Under the pieces are notes generated by a model. It was not told the DNA's origin. It saw only the letters and a list, made by a program, of their open reading frames with translations, and made no database searches. Of a stretch of 64,000 nt of DNA, positions 11,745-19,799 are shown in pieces. Both the position numbers and the translations under genes were made by a program. The stretch is from Rhodanobacter lindaniclasticus (GTDB taxonomy: Bacteria; Pseudomonadota; Gammaproteobacteria; Xanthomonadales; Rhodanobacteraceae): positions 1-64,000 of the forward strand of contig NZ_MWIO01000026.1 in assembly GCF_004799035.1 (NCBI RefSeq), in the 5' to 3' direction. Numbering within the stretch: position 1 is the first letter of the stretch; each line of letters begins with the position of its first letter.

Positions 11745-11773
11745 ATTGTGTGCAATGCAGCATGATTATGCAA
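11745..11773 (-). promoter_or_regulatory. sigma70-like promoter of the GNAT gene
   Basis: Read on the minus strand, TTGCAT (11773-11768) and CACAAT (11750-11745) are separated by 17 bases and lie 22 bases before the ATG of the GNAT gene. Both boxes match the consensus in four of six positions. The local stretch is distinctly AT-richer than the surroundings. Prediction by eye. Confidence 0.4.
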
Positions 11774-11907
11774 CCAGAAACAGCAGGCACGCCATGACGC
11801 TGGTGTGAGGTTGGGTGTCACCTTCGGCCGTTCATGTTGCAGTACGGTATGCCTGACAGTGGCTCCGCAACACCTCACAATGGGCGTCGATTCCCATGAG
11901 GCAGCCC

Positions 11908-12309
11908 ATGACCGACCAGTCATCCCGAGGCATTACCGCGGCCCGGTTGCAGCGGCTGTGCGAGCGCTGGCCCGGCGTCACCATCGACATCAAGTGGGGC
12001 GACAACCTGGTGTTCAGCGTGGGCGGCAGGATGTTCGCCATGACCCATGCCGATGGCCGCGACGGCGGCCGGCTGGCGTTCAAGGTGGCGGACGAGCGCT
12101 TCCTCGAACTCACCGACTTGCCCGGCATCATTCCCGCGCCCTATCTGGCGCGGGCGCGCTGGGTCTCGGTGGTTGAACCACGACGCTTCAGCACGGCTGA
12201 GCTGCAGGCGCTGGTGCTCGACGCCTATGCGCTGATCCGCGCCCGGCTGACGAAAAAGCTGCAGTCCGAACTGGGCCCGTTGCCGATGATCAAGGCAGGC
12301 AAGCGATGA
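11908..12309 (+). CDS. MmcQ/YjbR family protein
   Basis: The 133-residue protein shows the MmcQ/YjbR pattern: an N-terminal helix (LQRLCERWPGVTIDIKWGDN), then strands VFSVGGRMFAM and LAFKVADERFLEL, then the typical PGIIPAPYLARARWVSV step and a C-terminal helix DAYALIRARL. The family has a double-wing DNA-binding-like fold; a firm function is not known. The ATG at 11908 has GAGG six bases upstream; an in-frame ATG at 11896 has none. The next gene starts within its stop codon (ATGA). Confidence 0.85.
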   Translation: MTDQSSRGITAARLQRLCERWPGVTIDIKWGDNLVFSVGGRMFAMTHADGRDGGRLAFKVADERFLELTDLPGIIPAPYLARARWVSVVEPRRFSTAELQALVLDAYALIRARLTKKLQSELGPLPMIKAGKR

Positions 12310-12698
12310 AGCAGCATCTCGGCGCACTCGCGCTGCTGGTCGCCGACTACGACGAGGCGATCGCCTGGTACACCCGCGCGCTCGGTTTCGAACTGATCGA
12401 AGACATCGACATGGGTAGCGGCAAGCGCTGGGTGCTGCTGGCGCCGCCCGGTTCCAGCGAAACGCGCCTGCTGCTGGCGAAGGCCAAAGGCGACGAACAG
12501 GCCTCGCGCATCGGCAACCAGACCGGCGGTCGCGTGTTCCTGCTGCTGCACACCGACGATTTCCAGCGTGACTGGCAGCGCATGCGCGCCGCAGGTGTGC
12601 ACTTCCGCGAAGAACCGAGGCACGAAGCTTACGGCACGGTGGCGGTGTTCGAGGACCTGTACGGCAACGGCTGGGATTTGCTGCAGGCGAAGCGCTGA
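12306..12698 (+). CDS. VOC-family (glyoxalase-fold) protein
   Basis: The 130-residue protein has the paired beta-alpha-beta-beta-beta units of the vicinal-oxygen-chelate fold. The first unit starts LGALALLVADYDEAIAWYTRALGFEL; the second ends GTVAVFEDLYGNGWDLLQ. Potential metal ligands are His4 near the start and Glu in VFEDLYGN, typical of glyoxalase/bleomycin-resistance-like members. The substrate is unknown. It overlaps the MmcQ gene by four bases and is probably co-translated with it. A REP-like repeat follows directly. Confidence 0.85.
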   Translation: MKQHLGALALLVADYDEAIAWYTRALGFELIEDIDMGSGKRWVLLAPPGSSETRLLLAKAKGDEQASRIGNQTGGRVFLLLHTDDFQRDWQRMRAAGVHFREEPRHEAYGTVAVFEDLYGNGWDLLQAKR

Positions 12699-12706
12699 TC
12701 CCTTGC

Positions 12707-12788
12707 AGGAGCCCGCTCGCGGGCGATGCTTTTGATCTCGCGAATCCCGAATCCCGACCTTCAAAGCATCGCCCGCGAGCGGGCTCCT
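12707..12788. repeat. REP-like inverted repeat, copy 1
   Basis: The left arm AGGAGCCCGCTCGCGGGCGA (12707-12726, continuing TGCTTT) is the near-exact reverse complement of the right arm ending at 12788. Each arm contains a smaller palindrome, GCCCGC-TC-GCGGGC. The loop of about 27 bases holds TCGCGAATCC. A second copy stands at 49326-49407 with one or two changes per arm. It sits between convergent genes (VOC on plus, DUF2058 gene on minus), a usual place for such elements, and may also end transcription from both sides. Confidence 0.85.
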
Positions 12789-13326
12789 ACCAGATCAGGT
12801 CGTCCGGCACCTCGAACCGTTTGTAGTACTCGTCGTCCGCGTCGCTGCCGCTGCCGGCTTCGGTGTGGCCGTGGTCGAGCACGATCAGCGCCGCGTCGCG
12901 TTCGCGGATCTTGTCGGCGGCCGCACGCGGCAACAGCTCATAAGCTTCACCGTGGCGCACGATCACCAGCGTGCCGGCGGCCAGCTGCGCGCGCAGCGGC
13001 GCGTTCACCAGCACGTCCTTGATCTTGTCGCCGTCGGTGAAGCGATAGGCGATCTCGCCCTCGCGCTTCACCTTGTGCGCCTCGACGATCTGGCGAACCT
13101 GCGCCCGCGTCTCGTTCGCGCGCGCCTGCGCGTTGCGCTCCGCCGCGATGGCCCGGTCGCGCTCAGCCTTCTCCGTCTGCAATCGCTGCGCCTCAAGTTG
13201 CTCCGCGCTCGGTGCCGCCGGCCCCTTGCCCTTGTGCTTCTTCGCCTGCTCGCGCACGACCTGCGCCGCCTTGGCCTTGTTCACCAGGCCGGCCTTGAGG
13301 AGTTGTTCTTGCAGGGGATTGCGCAT
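12787..13326 (-). CDS. DUF2058 (YaiL-like) nucleoprotein
   Basis: The 179-residue protein begins MRNPLQEQLLKAGLVNKAKA and continues with a highly charged Lys/Gln/Glu helix (residues ~20-85, probably coiled coil). It ends with the conserved DUF2058 region GEIAYRFTDGDKIKDVLVN ... LVIVRHGEAYELLPRAAADKI. Proteins of this family (E. coli YaiL) have no firm function. An acidic tail SDADDEYYKRFEVPDDLIW closes the chain. The stop codon overlaps the end of the REP-like repeat. The next gene upstream (CDF transporter) is on the same strand, 50 bases away. Confidence 0.85.
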   Translation of the reverse strand: MRNPLQEQLLKAGLVNKAKAAQVVREQAKKHKGKGPAAPSAEQLEAQRLQTEKAERDRAIAAERNAQARANETRAQVRQIVEAHKVKREGEIAYRFTDGDKIKDVLVNAPLRAQLAAGTLVIVRHGEAYELLPRAAADKIRERDAALIVLDHGHTEAGSGSDADDEYYKRFEVPDDLIW

Positions 13327-13376
13327 GGGATCTGCCGGAAGCTTTGCGGGGTTGCGGGGGGACGCAGCCGGAGCGA

Positions 13377-14276
13377 TCAGTCCGCGTTGTCCGGCTCGAA
13401 GAAGCTCCAGCGCACTTCGCCGAACTGCGCTTTCATCGCCGCCTCGACGGTGTTGATCGCATCGATCAGGTTGGCGGTGGGCTGCATGCGCGCCTTCACC
13501 GCCACCATCACGTCGGCGCCCATCTGCAGGGTGATCAGGTTGAGGACGTCGGCGACTTCGGGGCGGTTCTTCAGGAAGCTCATCAGCTGGTCGCGGCGGC
13601 GCGGTTCCACGCCCTGGCCGATCAGCAGCGCCTTCACCTCGATCGCCACCAGCACGGCGACGACGATCAGGAGGGTGCCGATGGCAATGGTGCCGGCGGC
13701 GTCGAACATCAGGTTGCCGGTAAGCATGGTGGCGCCCACCGCGAGCGCGGCCAGGCAGAGGCCGACGAGGGCGGCCAGGTCTTCGCCGAAGATCACCAGC
13801 AGTTCGCTGGAGCGGGTTTCGCGAAACCACGTCCACAGATCCTGGTCACCACGTGCCTTGTTCACTTCCTGCAGGCAGCCACGCATCGAGATGCCTTCGA
13901 CCACGATGCCGAACACCAGCACGCCCATCGCCAGCCACGGCCACTTCAGCGGTTCGGGGTGGGTGAGCTTGTGCACGCCTTCATAGATCGAGAACATGCC
14001 GCCGACGCTGAACAACAGGATGGCGACGAGGAACGACCAGAAGTACAGCGCACGGCCCCAGCCCAGCGGGAATTCGTCGGACGGCGGACGCTTGGCCTGG
14101 CGGATGCCGAGCAGAAGCAGGCCCTGGTTGCCGCAGTCGGCCAGCGAGTGCACCGCCTCGGCCATCATCGCGCCGGAGCCGGTGACCACGGCCGCGACGA
14201 GCTTGGCCACGAAGATGGCGAAGTTCGCCCCCAGCGCGAGAAAGATGGCCTTGATGGGGTTGGCGTGGGAAGACAT
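13377..14276 (-). CDS. cation diffusion facilitator (SLC30A9/ZnT9-like)
   Basis: The 299-residue inner-membrane protein has about six helices. The first metal-site motif is HSLADCGNQ (HxxxD, helix 2) and the second EDLAALVGL (helix 5). The long loop with ALYFWSFLVAILLFSVGGMFSIYEG and the lack of a His-rich loop resemble the ZnT9/SLC30A9-like branch of CDF proteins rather than CzcD or FieF. A cytoplasmic ferredoxin-like domain follows (VADVLNLITLQMGADVMVAVK). It likely exports a divalent metal such as Zn or Mn against protons. It lies 3 kb before the metal block but on the other strand. Confidence 0.88.
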   Translation of the reverse strand: MSSHANPIKAIFLALGANFAIFVAKLVAAVVTGSGAMMAEAVHSLADCGNQGLLLLGIRQAKRPPSDEFPLGWGRALYFWSFLVAILLFSVGGMFSIYEGVHKLTHPEPLKWPWLAMGVLVFGIVVEGISMRGCLQEVNKARGDQDLWTWFRETRSSELLVIFGEDLAALVGLCLAALAVGATMLTGNLMFDAAGTIAIGTLLIVVAVLVAIEVKALLIGQGVEPRRRDQLMSFLKNRPEVADVLNLITLQMGADVMVAVKARMQPTANLIDAINTVEAAMKAQFGEVRWSFFEPDNAD

Positions 14277-14394
14277 GCGCGGGCCTGGGCAAGGAATGGA
14301 CGGCCATTGTAATGGACGCTTGCCCGGCCCCTCGATTGGACGTCGCCGCCCGTGGAATCGCACCTGGGAGAGAGAGCGTCTCCGCTGCAGCGAC

Positions 14395-14910
14395 TCAGCG
14401 GATGCCGACGCCCACGCCGAGTCCGAAGTGCACGTTGCTGCGGCCCTTCTGCATTTCCTCGGCGGTCCACACGTGCGACTGCGTCACGTCGACCAGCGGA
14501 AACAGGTAGTCGGCCTGGCCGACCTGGCCGGCGCGGGTGCCATTGAGTTTGCCGTCGACGGTCATCAGTGCGCCGGCGGGGTAGTCGAGCGGCTCAATGT
14601 AGCCCTGCAGCACGGCGATGAAGCGGCCGTTGCCGCTGTCGTTGGCGCGCGGGCGTTGCGAGGAATCCAGCGGGTAGGCCAGCAACTCGATTTCGCTGTG
14701 GTCCTGGAAGTTGGTGACGTGCACGATGCGCCCGCCCCAGATGACTTCGTTGCCACTGTAGTGCTCCGGCGTTTGCGCCACTTGCGCGGGGGTGGCGAGC
14801 ACCGCGTTGCCGGTGGTCTTGTAGATCGGTGCAGGCGCGCAGGCGGCCAGCACGAGCAGGGCGGCGGGCAGGGCGAGCCGGATCAGCAGCGAGGCGGGGC
14901 GGTTGCGCAT
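14395..14910 (-). CDS. Slp-family outer-membrane lipoprotein
   Basis: The 171-residue protein has a lipoprotein signal peptide ending in the lipobox LAAC (Cys24). The mature part matches the Slp pattern: ATPAQVAQTPEHYSGNEVIWGGRIVHV, then SEIELLAYPLDSSQRP and GRFIAVLQGYIEPLDYPAG, ending in DYLFPLVDV. Slp proteins are outer-membrane lipoproteins linked with stationary phase and acid or starvation stress in enterics. It reads away from the CDF gene start in the same direction, with 118 bases between them. Confidence 0.9.
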   Translation of the reverse strand: MRNRPASLLIRLALPAALLVLAACAPAPIYKTTGNAVLATPAQVAQTPEHYSGNEVIWGGRIVHVTNFQDHSEIELLAYPLDSSQRPRANDSGNGRFIAVLQGYIEPLDYPAGALMTVDGKLNGTRAGQVGQADYLFPLVDVTQSHVWTAEEMQKGRSNVHFGLGVGVGIR

Positions 14911-14948
14911 GGTCGTGGTTCCTGGACGGACACGGGGACGGGCTCAGC

Positions 14949-15863
14949 TTAGCGACGGTTCGGCCTGGGTGGTAGTCGCGAGGCGGGCAGGGGGCTGGGC
15001 GTATTCAGCTGGCTGCCGGCCTCGTCCAGCAGCCAGTCGAGTTTCACCGTGGCCGGGTGCTCGCGCGCCAGCAGGCCGGCCAGCACGCGCAGCGGTTCGC
15101 GCAGGGCGTCGTCCAGCTTCCACGGCGCGTTGAGGATGACCATGCCCGAACCGTTGAGGCGCAGCGGCGAGTCGTCCGGGTGCACCAGCAGCTCGGCGCG
15201 CAGGACGCGTTTCACCCCGCTGTGCTGCAGGCGGCGCAGGAACGGCTGCACCTGGCTGCGCAGCTTGATCGGGTACCACACCGCATAGACGCCGGTGGGC
15301 CAGCGTTGCAGTGCCGGTTTCAGCGCCTGCTCGATCAGCTTGTACTCGGCGTCCTGAGCCTCGTAAGGCGGGTCGATCAGCACCAGGCCGCGCTTCTCCT
15401 GCGGCGGCACCAGCGCCTTCAGCGCCTCGTAGCCGTCGCGCTCATGCACATGCACCTGGTGGTTGCCGCGGAACAGGTCGCGCAGCTTGCAGGCCTCCTC
15501 GGTATGCAGCTCGCACAGCTGGGCGCTGTCGCCGGGGCGCAACAGGCGGGCGACCTGCAGCGGCGAGCCGGGGTAACGCTTCAGGCCCTCCGCGTTGTCG
15601 GCGCTGCCCAGGATGCCGTCGCGCCAGCGGCGCAGCAGCGGCGGCAGTTTCTCCGCCGGGTGCAGGCGCGCGATGCCGTCCTTGAACTCGCCGGTCTTTC
15701 CCGCCTCGAAGCCGTCCAGCGGATAGTTGCCGCTGCCGGCATGGGTGTCGATGTAGCAGAACGGCGTGGGCTTGGCCTGCAGCGACTCGATCAGTGCCAG
15801 CAGCACGACGTGCTTCAGGACATCGGCAAAATTGCCGGCGTGGTAGGCGTGGCGGTAGTTCAT
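14949..15863 (-). CDS. rlmJ: 23S rRNA (adenine2030-N6)-methyltransferase
   Basis: The 304-residue SAM-dependent enzyme methylates A2030 of 23S rRNA. It begins MNYRHAYHAGNFADVLKHVV, the hallmark of RlmJ, continues with FCYIDTHAGSGNYPL (SAM-binding turn) and has the catalytic DPPYE motif in LVLIDPPYEAQ. The C-terminal ~18 residues are Pro/Arg-rich and extend slightly past the usual end. A TATACT-like -10 box reads on the minus strand at 15894-15889, 26 bases before the ATG at 15863. It diverges from the metal block. Confidence 0.95.
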   Translation of the reverse strand: MNYRHAYHAGNFADVLKHVVLLALIESLQAKPTPFCYIDTHAGSGNYPLDGFEAGKTGEFKDGIARLHPAEKLPPLLRRWRDGILGSADNAEGLKRYPGSPLQVARLLRPGDSAQLCELHTEEACKLRDLFRGNHQVHVHERDGYEALKALVPPQEKRGLVLIDPPYEAQDAEYKLIEQALKPALQRWPTGVYAVWYPIKLRSQVQPFLRRLQHSGVKRVLRAELLVHPDDSPLRLNGSGMVILNAPWKLDDALREPLRVLAGLLAREHPATVKLDWLLDEAGSQLNTPSPLPASRLPPRPNRR

Positions 15864-15966
15864 GGCGATCACGGGAATGGGGACGCCCAGTATAGAGGTC
15901 CGCTGCCGTGCTCCTCCCCGGTGCTGCGTAACCTTTCCTGCACATGGGGCGGTGCAGGCTTCGCTT

Positions 15967-15982
15967 GTTGCAGCGTTGCAAC
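15967..15982. promoter_or_regulatory. palindrome GTTGCA-GCGT-TGCAAC upstream of Met/His-rich gene
   Basis: A perfect 6-base dyad separated by four bases, in the gap between rlmJ and the plus-strand Met/His-rich gene, 46 bases before its ATG. It is compact enough to be an operator for a dimeric regulator. A longer imperfect dyad (CGGCCG repeats, ~15984-16008) follows. No regulator gene is present in the window, so the assignment is open. Confidence 0.35.
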
Positions 15983-16028
15983 CGGCCGAAGGTGCGGCTC
16001 CGGCCGTCCACCTGTGCGGAGAATCATC

Positions 16029-16373
16029 ATGAAATTCCTGCCAAGAGTCGTTGCTTCGACGGCCGCTGTCGGCCTTTGCCTGGCATTCGGCACGGTCAGC
16101 GCCCAGAACACCGGGGGCATGGCGCCGGCATCGGCGTCGAGCAGCATGGGGCAAATGGGCCAGATGGGCGGCATGCATCACAGGATGATGCGCCACAACA
16201 AGAACGGCAGCATGCACATGATGCCGGCCACGGTGAGCTCGGTGGATACCAAGACCGGCATCGTCGAGGTAGACGCGGGAGGCATGTCGCTGCGCCTGCA
16301 TTTCCCGCCGGCGTCGGTGGCGAACCTGAAAGCCGGCGACAAGATCACGCTGCGCATGGGCTATACCAAGTAG
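16029..16373 (+). CDS. small exported Met/His-rich protein, probable metal binding
   Basis: The 114-residue protein has a clear signal peptide (residues 1-25, ending VSAQ). It is followed by a Met/Gly/His segment (GQMGQMGGMHHRMMRHNK, ~43-60) and then a short beta-rich module (ATVSSVDTKTGIVEVDAGG ... LKAGDKITLRMGYTK) resembling CusF/DUF1344-like OB-type domains. The Met and His clusters are typical of periplasmic Cu(I)/Ag(I) binders. GGAG precedes the ATG by about eight bases. It stands 100 bases ahead of copL and seems separately transcribed; a role as a copper chaperone is inferred from context. Confidence 0.75.
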   Translation: MKFLPRVVASTAAVGLCLAFGTVSAQNTGGMAPASASSSMGQMGQMGGMHHRMMRHNKNGSMHMMPATVSSVDTKTGIVEVDAGGMSLRLHFPPASVANLKAGDKITLRMGYTK

Positions 16374-16410
16374 TTCGTCGGGCGACGGACGAACCGCGGC
16401 AGGCGCCGGT

Positions 16411-16430
16411 CATGGGTCGATGGACCCATG
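16411..16430. promoter_or_regulatory. palindrome CATGGGTC-GATG-GACCCATG ahead of copL promoter
   Basis: Perfect 8-base arms (16411-16418 and 16423-16430) end eight bases before the predicted -35 box of copL. It could be an operator for a copper regulator, or a short hairpin ending transcription of the Met/His-rich gene, although no T-tract follows. Confidence 0.45.
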
Positions 16431-16437
16431 TCCAGAG

Positions 16438-16466
16438 TTGAGACTCGCCGGCACCGACCCTATGCT
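16438..16466 (+). promoter_or_regulatory. sigma70-like promoter of copLAB operon
   Basis: TTGAGA (16438-16443), a 17-base spacer and TATGCT (16461-16466). The copL ATG begins at 16473, exactly where the first transcribed base would be expected, and no Shine-Dalgarno precedes it. The transcript may therefore start at the AUG (leaderless). Confidence 0.55.
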
Positions 16467-16472
16467 GTGCCG

Positions 16473-16868
16473 ATGAATCGCGCACTTCGCCACGCCGCAC
16501 GCTTGCCGTCCCTACGGGCGATGGCATGGCTGGCGTGGCTGATTCTCGCGCTGGCACCGGTGCACGGCATGCCGCGCCTGATGGCCGACGACGCCATGCA
16601 GGGCGCGCCGGTTTCGTCCGTCACGCATACGGCCGAGCATGGCCAGCACGCCATGCCGGCCGCGTCCGATTGTTGCGCCGACCATCTACCCGGCCAGCAC
16701 GACGGGATGGCGTCGGCCCATTGTGCGGCGGCGTGCGGCAGCATGCTGCCGGCGGTCGCCCTGGTTGCCCTGGTGCCGGTGGCGCCGGAGCCGCTGCACG
16801 TCTCCCCCCCGTTTGCCGCCGCGCCCAGTGTCGTGCACGCGACACCGCTGCGGCCACCAGCCGGCTGA
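16473..16868 (+). CDS. copL: CopL-like metal-binding leader protein of the cop operon
   Basis: The 131-residue exported protein has a hydrophobic N-terminal segment (AMAWLAWLILALAPVHG) and a mid-region rich in metal ligands: DCCADH (67-71), His76, then HCAAAC (83-88). Its size, position directly before copA and Cys/His layout fit the CopL family found at the head of copLAB operons in Xanthomonas and Stenotrophomonas, where CopL is needed for copper-induced expression. The sequence match was judged by eye. No ribosome binding site is visible; the ATG lies at the predicted transcription start. A 103-base gap separates it from copA. Confidence 0.75.
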   Translation: MNRALRHAARLPSLRAMAWLAWLILALAPVHGMPRLMADDAMQGAPVSSVTHTAEHGQHAMPAASDCCADHLPGQHDGMASAHCAAACGSMLPAVALVALVPVAPEPLHVSPPFAAAPSVVHATPLRPPAG

Positions 16869-16971
16869 TTCTCGTTCGTTGCGACCGTGCCTTCACGCCC
16901 GCCAGGCGGCGAGCGTGGACGGCGGCCCGTGTCGGCACTGGTCATCGGTGCCTTCCCCGAAGGAGATCCAC

Positions 16972-18708
16972 GTGCATCCATTTCCTCCGTCACCCGCGAC
17001 CGACCTGTCGCGGCGACGCTTCGTGCAGGGCCTGGCCCTGGGCGGCGCGGCGGCCGGCTTCGGACTGCTGCGGCCCGCGAATGCCTGGGCACTGACCAGC
17101 CCGGGCCAGCCCACGGTGCTGAGCGGCACCGACTTCGCGCTGGACATCGTCGAGCGCACCGTCAACTTCACCGGTGCGGCGCGGCCGGCGACCACCGTCA
17201 ACGGCGGCGTGCCCGGTCCGCTGCTGCGCATGCGCGAGGGCAGCACGGTGAACCTGCGCGTGAGCAACCGCTTGCGCGTGCCCACCTCGATCCACTGGCA
17301 CGGCATCATCCTGCCGTTCCGGATGGATGGCGTGCCCGGCCTCAGTTTCGACGGCATCGCGCCGGGCGAAAGTTTTCTGTACCGCTTCCAGCTGCGCCAG
17401 AGCGGCACCTACTGGTACCACTCGCACTCGGGTTTCCAGGAACAGAACGCGCTGTACGGCCCGCTGGTGATCGAGCCGGCCGGACCCGAGCGCTACCCGA
17501 CCGACCGCGACTACGTGGTGATGCTCAACGACTGGACCGACGAGGATCCCGCGCGCATCTACGCCAGGCTGAAAAAGCAGAGCGACTACTACAACTTCGC
17601 CCAGCCGACCGTGCCGGATTTCTTTCGCGATGTGCGCGAGAAGGGCCTGAGCCAGGCGCTGGCCATGCGCCGGATGTGGGGCGAGATGCGCATGAACCCG
17701 ACCGACCTGGGCGACGTCTCCGGCTACACCTACACCTACCTGATGAACGGCGCGACGCCGGCGGGCAACTGGACCGGCATCTTCAGGCCCGGCGAGAAGA
17801 TCCGGCTGCGCTTCATCAACGGTTCGTCGTCCAGCATCTTCGACGTGCGCATTCCCGGCCTGAAGATGACGGTGATCGCCGCCGACGGCCAGGACGTGCA
17901 GCCGGTGGCGGTGGACGAATTCCGCATCTCGGCGGCCGAAACCTACGACGTGATCGTCGAGCCGCCGGAGGCGCGCGCGTACACCGTGTTCGCCCAGTCG
18001 ATCGACCGCAGCGGCTACGCGCGCGGCACGCTGGCGCCGCGCGCCGGCATGGAAGCGGAGGTGCCGGTGCTGGACCGGCGCCTGTGGCTGGACATGCGCG
18101 ACATGATGGGCGCGATGTCGCAGGCGGAGCACGGCGGCGGCCATGCCGCGATGCCCGGCATGGATCACGCCGGCATGGCCGCCGCGCCCGCCGTGCGCCA
18201 TGCCCGCACCGAATACGGCCCCGGCGTGGACATGCACGTCGACACGCCGCGCAGCAACCTCGACGACCCGGGCATCGGCCTGCGCGACAACGGCCGCCGC
18301 GTGCTGACCTACGCCGACCTGCACACCGTCGGCGGCCCGCTCGACGCGCGCGCACCCGGCCGCGAGATCGAACTGCACCTGACCGGCAACATGGAGCGCT
18401 TCATGTGGTCGTTCGACGGCGTCAAGTTCGCCGACGCCAAGCCGGTGCACTTCAACACCGGCGAGCGCCTGCGCATCGTGCTGGTCAACGACACCATGAT
18501 GAACCACCCGATCCACCTGCACGGCATGTGGAGCGAGCTGGAAAATCCGGATGGCCGGTTCCAGGTGCGCAAGCACACCATCAACGTGCAGCCGGCGCAG
18601 CGCATCAGCTACGCGGTGACCGCCGACGCACCGGGGCGCTGGGCTTACCACTGCCATCTGCTGTATCACATGGAGGCGGGCATGTTCCGCGAGGTGGTGG
18701 TGGCATGA
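16972..18708 (+). CDS. copA: periplasmic multicopper oxidase CopA
   Basis: The 578-residue copper oxidase oxidises Cu(I) to the less toxic Cu(II) in the periplasm. A twin-arginine signal is present (SRRRFVQGLALGG). All four copper-ligand segments are intact: HWHGI, YWYHSHSG, HPIHLHGMW and the C-terminal HCHLLYHMEAGM, which holds the type-1 Met ligand. A Met/His stretch typical of CopA (MPGMDHAGMAAAP, ~residue 400) lies before the last cupredoxin domain. The start is the GTG at 16972, preceded by AAGGAGAT at seven bases; earlier in-frame ATGs would run through copL. It overlaps copB by four bases (ATGA). Confidence 0.95.
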   Translation: MHPFPPSPATDLSRRRFVQGLALGGAAAGFGLLRPANAWALTSPGQPTVLSGTDFALDIVERTVNFTGAARPATTVNGGVPGPLLRMREGSTVNLRVSNRLRVPTSIHWHGIILPFRMDGVPGLSFDGIAPGESFLYRFQLRQSGTYWYHSHSGFQEQNALYGPLVIEPAGPERYPTDRDYVVMLNDWTDEDPARIYARLKKQSDYYNFAQPTVPDFFRDVREKGLSQALAMRRMWGEMRMNPTDLGDVSGYTYTYLMNGATPAGNWTGIFRPGEKIRLRFINGSSSSIFDVRIPGLKMTVIAADGQDVQPVAVDEFRISAAETYDVIVEPPEARAYTVFAQSIDRSGYARGTLAPRAGMEAEVPVLDRRLWLDMRDMMGAMSQAEHGGGHAAMPGMDHAGMAAAPAVRHARTEYGPGVDMHVDTPRSNLDDPGIGLRDNGRRVLTYADLHTVGGPLDARAPGREIELHLTGNMERFMWSFDGVKFADAKPVHFNTGERLRIVLVNDTMMNHPIHLHGMWSELENPDGRFQVRKHTINVQPAQRISYAVTADAPGRWAYHCHLLYHMEAGMFREVVVA

Positions 18709-19790
18709 GCACGAACCACCGGATCACCGCGGTTTCCCTGCGCCGCTCCTTGCTGCTGGCCGCACTGCTGCTGGCCATGCCGCCGGCGGCGACGGCGCAG
18801 AGCGCGCCGGCCTCGTCAGGCGGCACGGCGCCGATGGACATGGGCGCGATGCCGGGCATGGACCACGCCGGCATGCACGGCATGGCGATGCCGGCCAGCG
18901 CCGGCAGCAGCGCGCCACCGGGGGCGGAGACGCCGCTCAGGAAGGCGAGGAAGCCACACGTCCCCGCCACGCCGGCCGCTGCGCCCGCCGGCACGCACCC
19001 CATGCACGGCATGGACCATGGCGCGGCACATGACGTGGGAGCGATGCCGGGCATGGCGATGCAGCCGCTGCAGGTCGGCCCTGCGCCGGCGGACGCCCGC
19101 AGCGGCGATTATTCCGACGGCATCGCCGCCAGCTCCGCGCACGCGCTGCACATGCACGGCAGCGTGCCGGCCGGCATGCTGCTGGTCGATCAGCTCGAAG
19201 CGTTCCATGGCCGCGACGGCAATGGCCAGTCGTGGGAAGCCGCCGGCTGGTACGGCAGCGACACGGACAAGCTGTGGCTGCGCAGCGAGGGCGAGCGCCG
19301 TGGCGGCCGGCTCGACGATGGCGAGGTCGAGGCGTTGTGGGATCACGCCGTCGCCGCGTTCTGGAGCACGCAGCTGGGCGTGCGCCACGACTTCGGCGCC
19401 GGCCCGCAGCGCAACTGGGCGGCGTTCGGCGTGCAGGGTCTGGCGCCGTACTGGTTCGAGATCCAGGCCACCGCCTACGTCGGGCCGTCCGGCCGCAGCG
19501 CGGCGCGCCTGCGTGCGGACTACGAGCTGCTGTTCACCCAACGGCTGATCCTGCAGCCGGAGCTGGAGGTCAACCTGTACGGCAAGGCGGATCCGGCACG
19601 CGGCATCGGCCGCGGCATCTCGGACGCGAAGCTGGGCTTGCGCCTGCGCTACGAGATCCGGCGCGAATTCGCGCCGTACCTCGGCGTAGTCTGGACGCGC
19701 CGCTTCGGCGCCACGGCCGATTTCGCCCGCACCGACCATCAGGCAGTCTTCGACCGGCAGTGGGTTGCCGGCCTGCGCATCTGGTTCTGA
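18705..19790 (+). CDS. copB: copper resistance outer-membrane protein CopB
   Basis: The 361-residue protein has a signal peptide (residues 1-32), then a Met/His-rich region with repeated MDHAGM/MHGM units (~43-125), then a beta-barrel domain of the CopB type (GSVPAGMLLVDQLEAFHG, DKLWLRSEGER, WSTQLGVRHDFG, ending VAGLRIWF with a terminal Phe as in outer-membrane porins). It probably binds copper and sits in the outer membrane. Its ATG overlaps the copA stop, so the two are translationally coupled. Confidence 0.93.
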   Translation: MSTNHRITAVSLRRSLLLAALLLAMPPAATAQSAPASSGGTAPMDMGAMPGMDHAGMHGMAMPASAGSSAPPGAETPLRKARKPHVPATPAAAPAGTHPMHGMDHGAAHDVGAMPGMAMQPLQVGPAPADARSGDYSDGIAASSAHALHMHGSVPAGMLLVDQLEAFHGRDGNGQSWEAAGWYGSDTDKLWLRSEGERRGGRLDDGEVEALWDHAVAAFWSTQLGVRHDFGAGPQRNWAAFGVQGLAPYWFEIQATAYVGPSGRSAARLRADYELLFTQRLILQPELEVNLYGKADPARGIGRGISDAKLGLRLRYEIRREFAPYLGVVWTRRFGATADFARTDHQAVFDRQWVAGLRIWF

Positions 19791-19799
19791 GGAGAGCCC

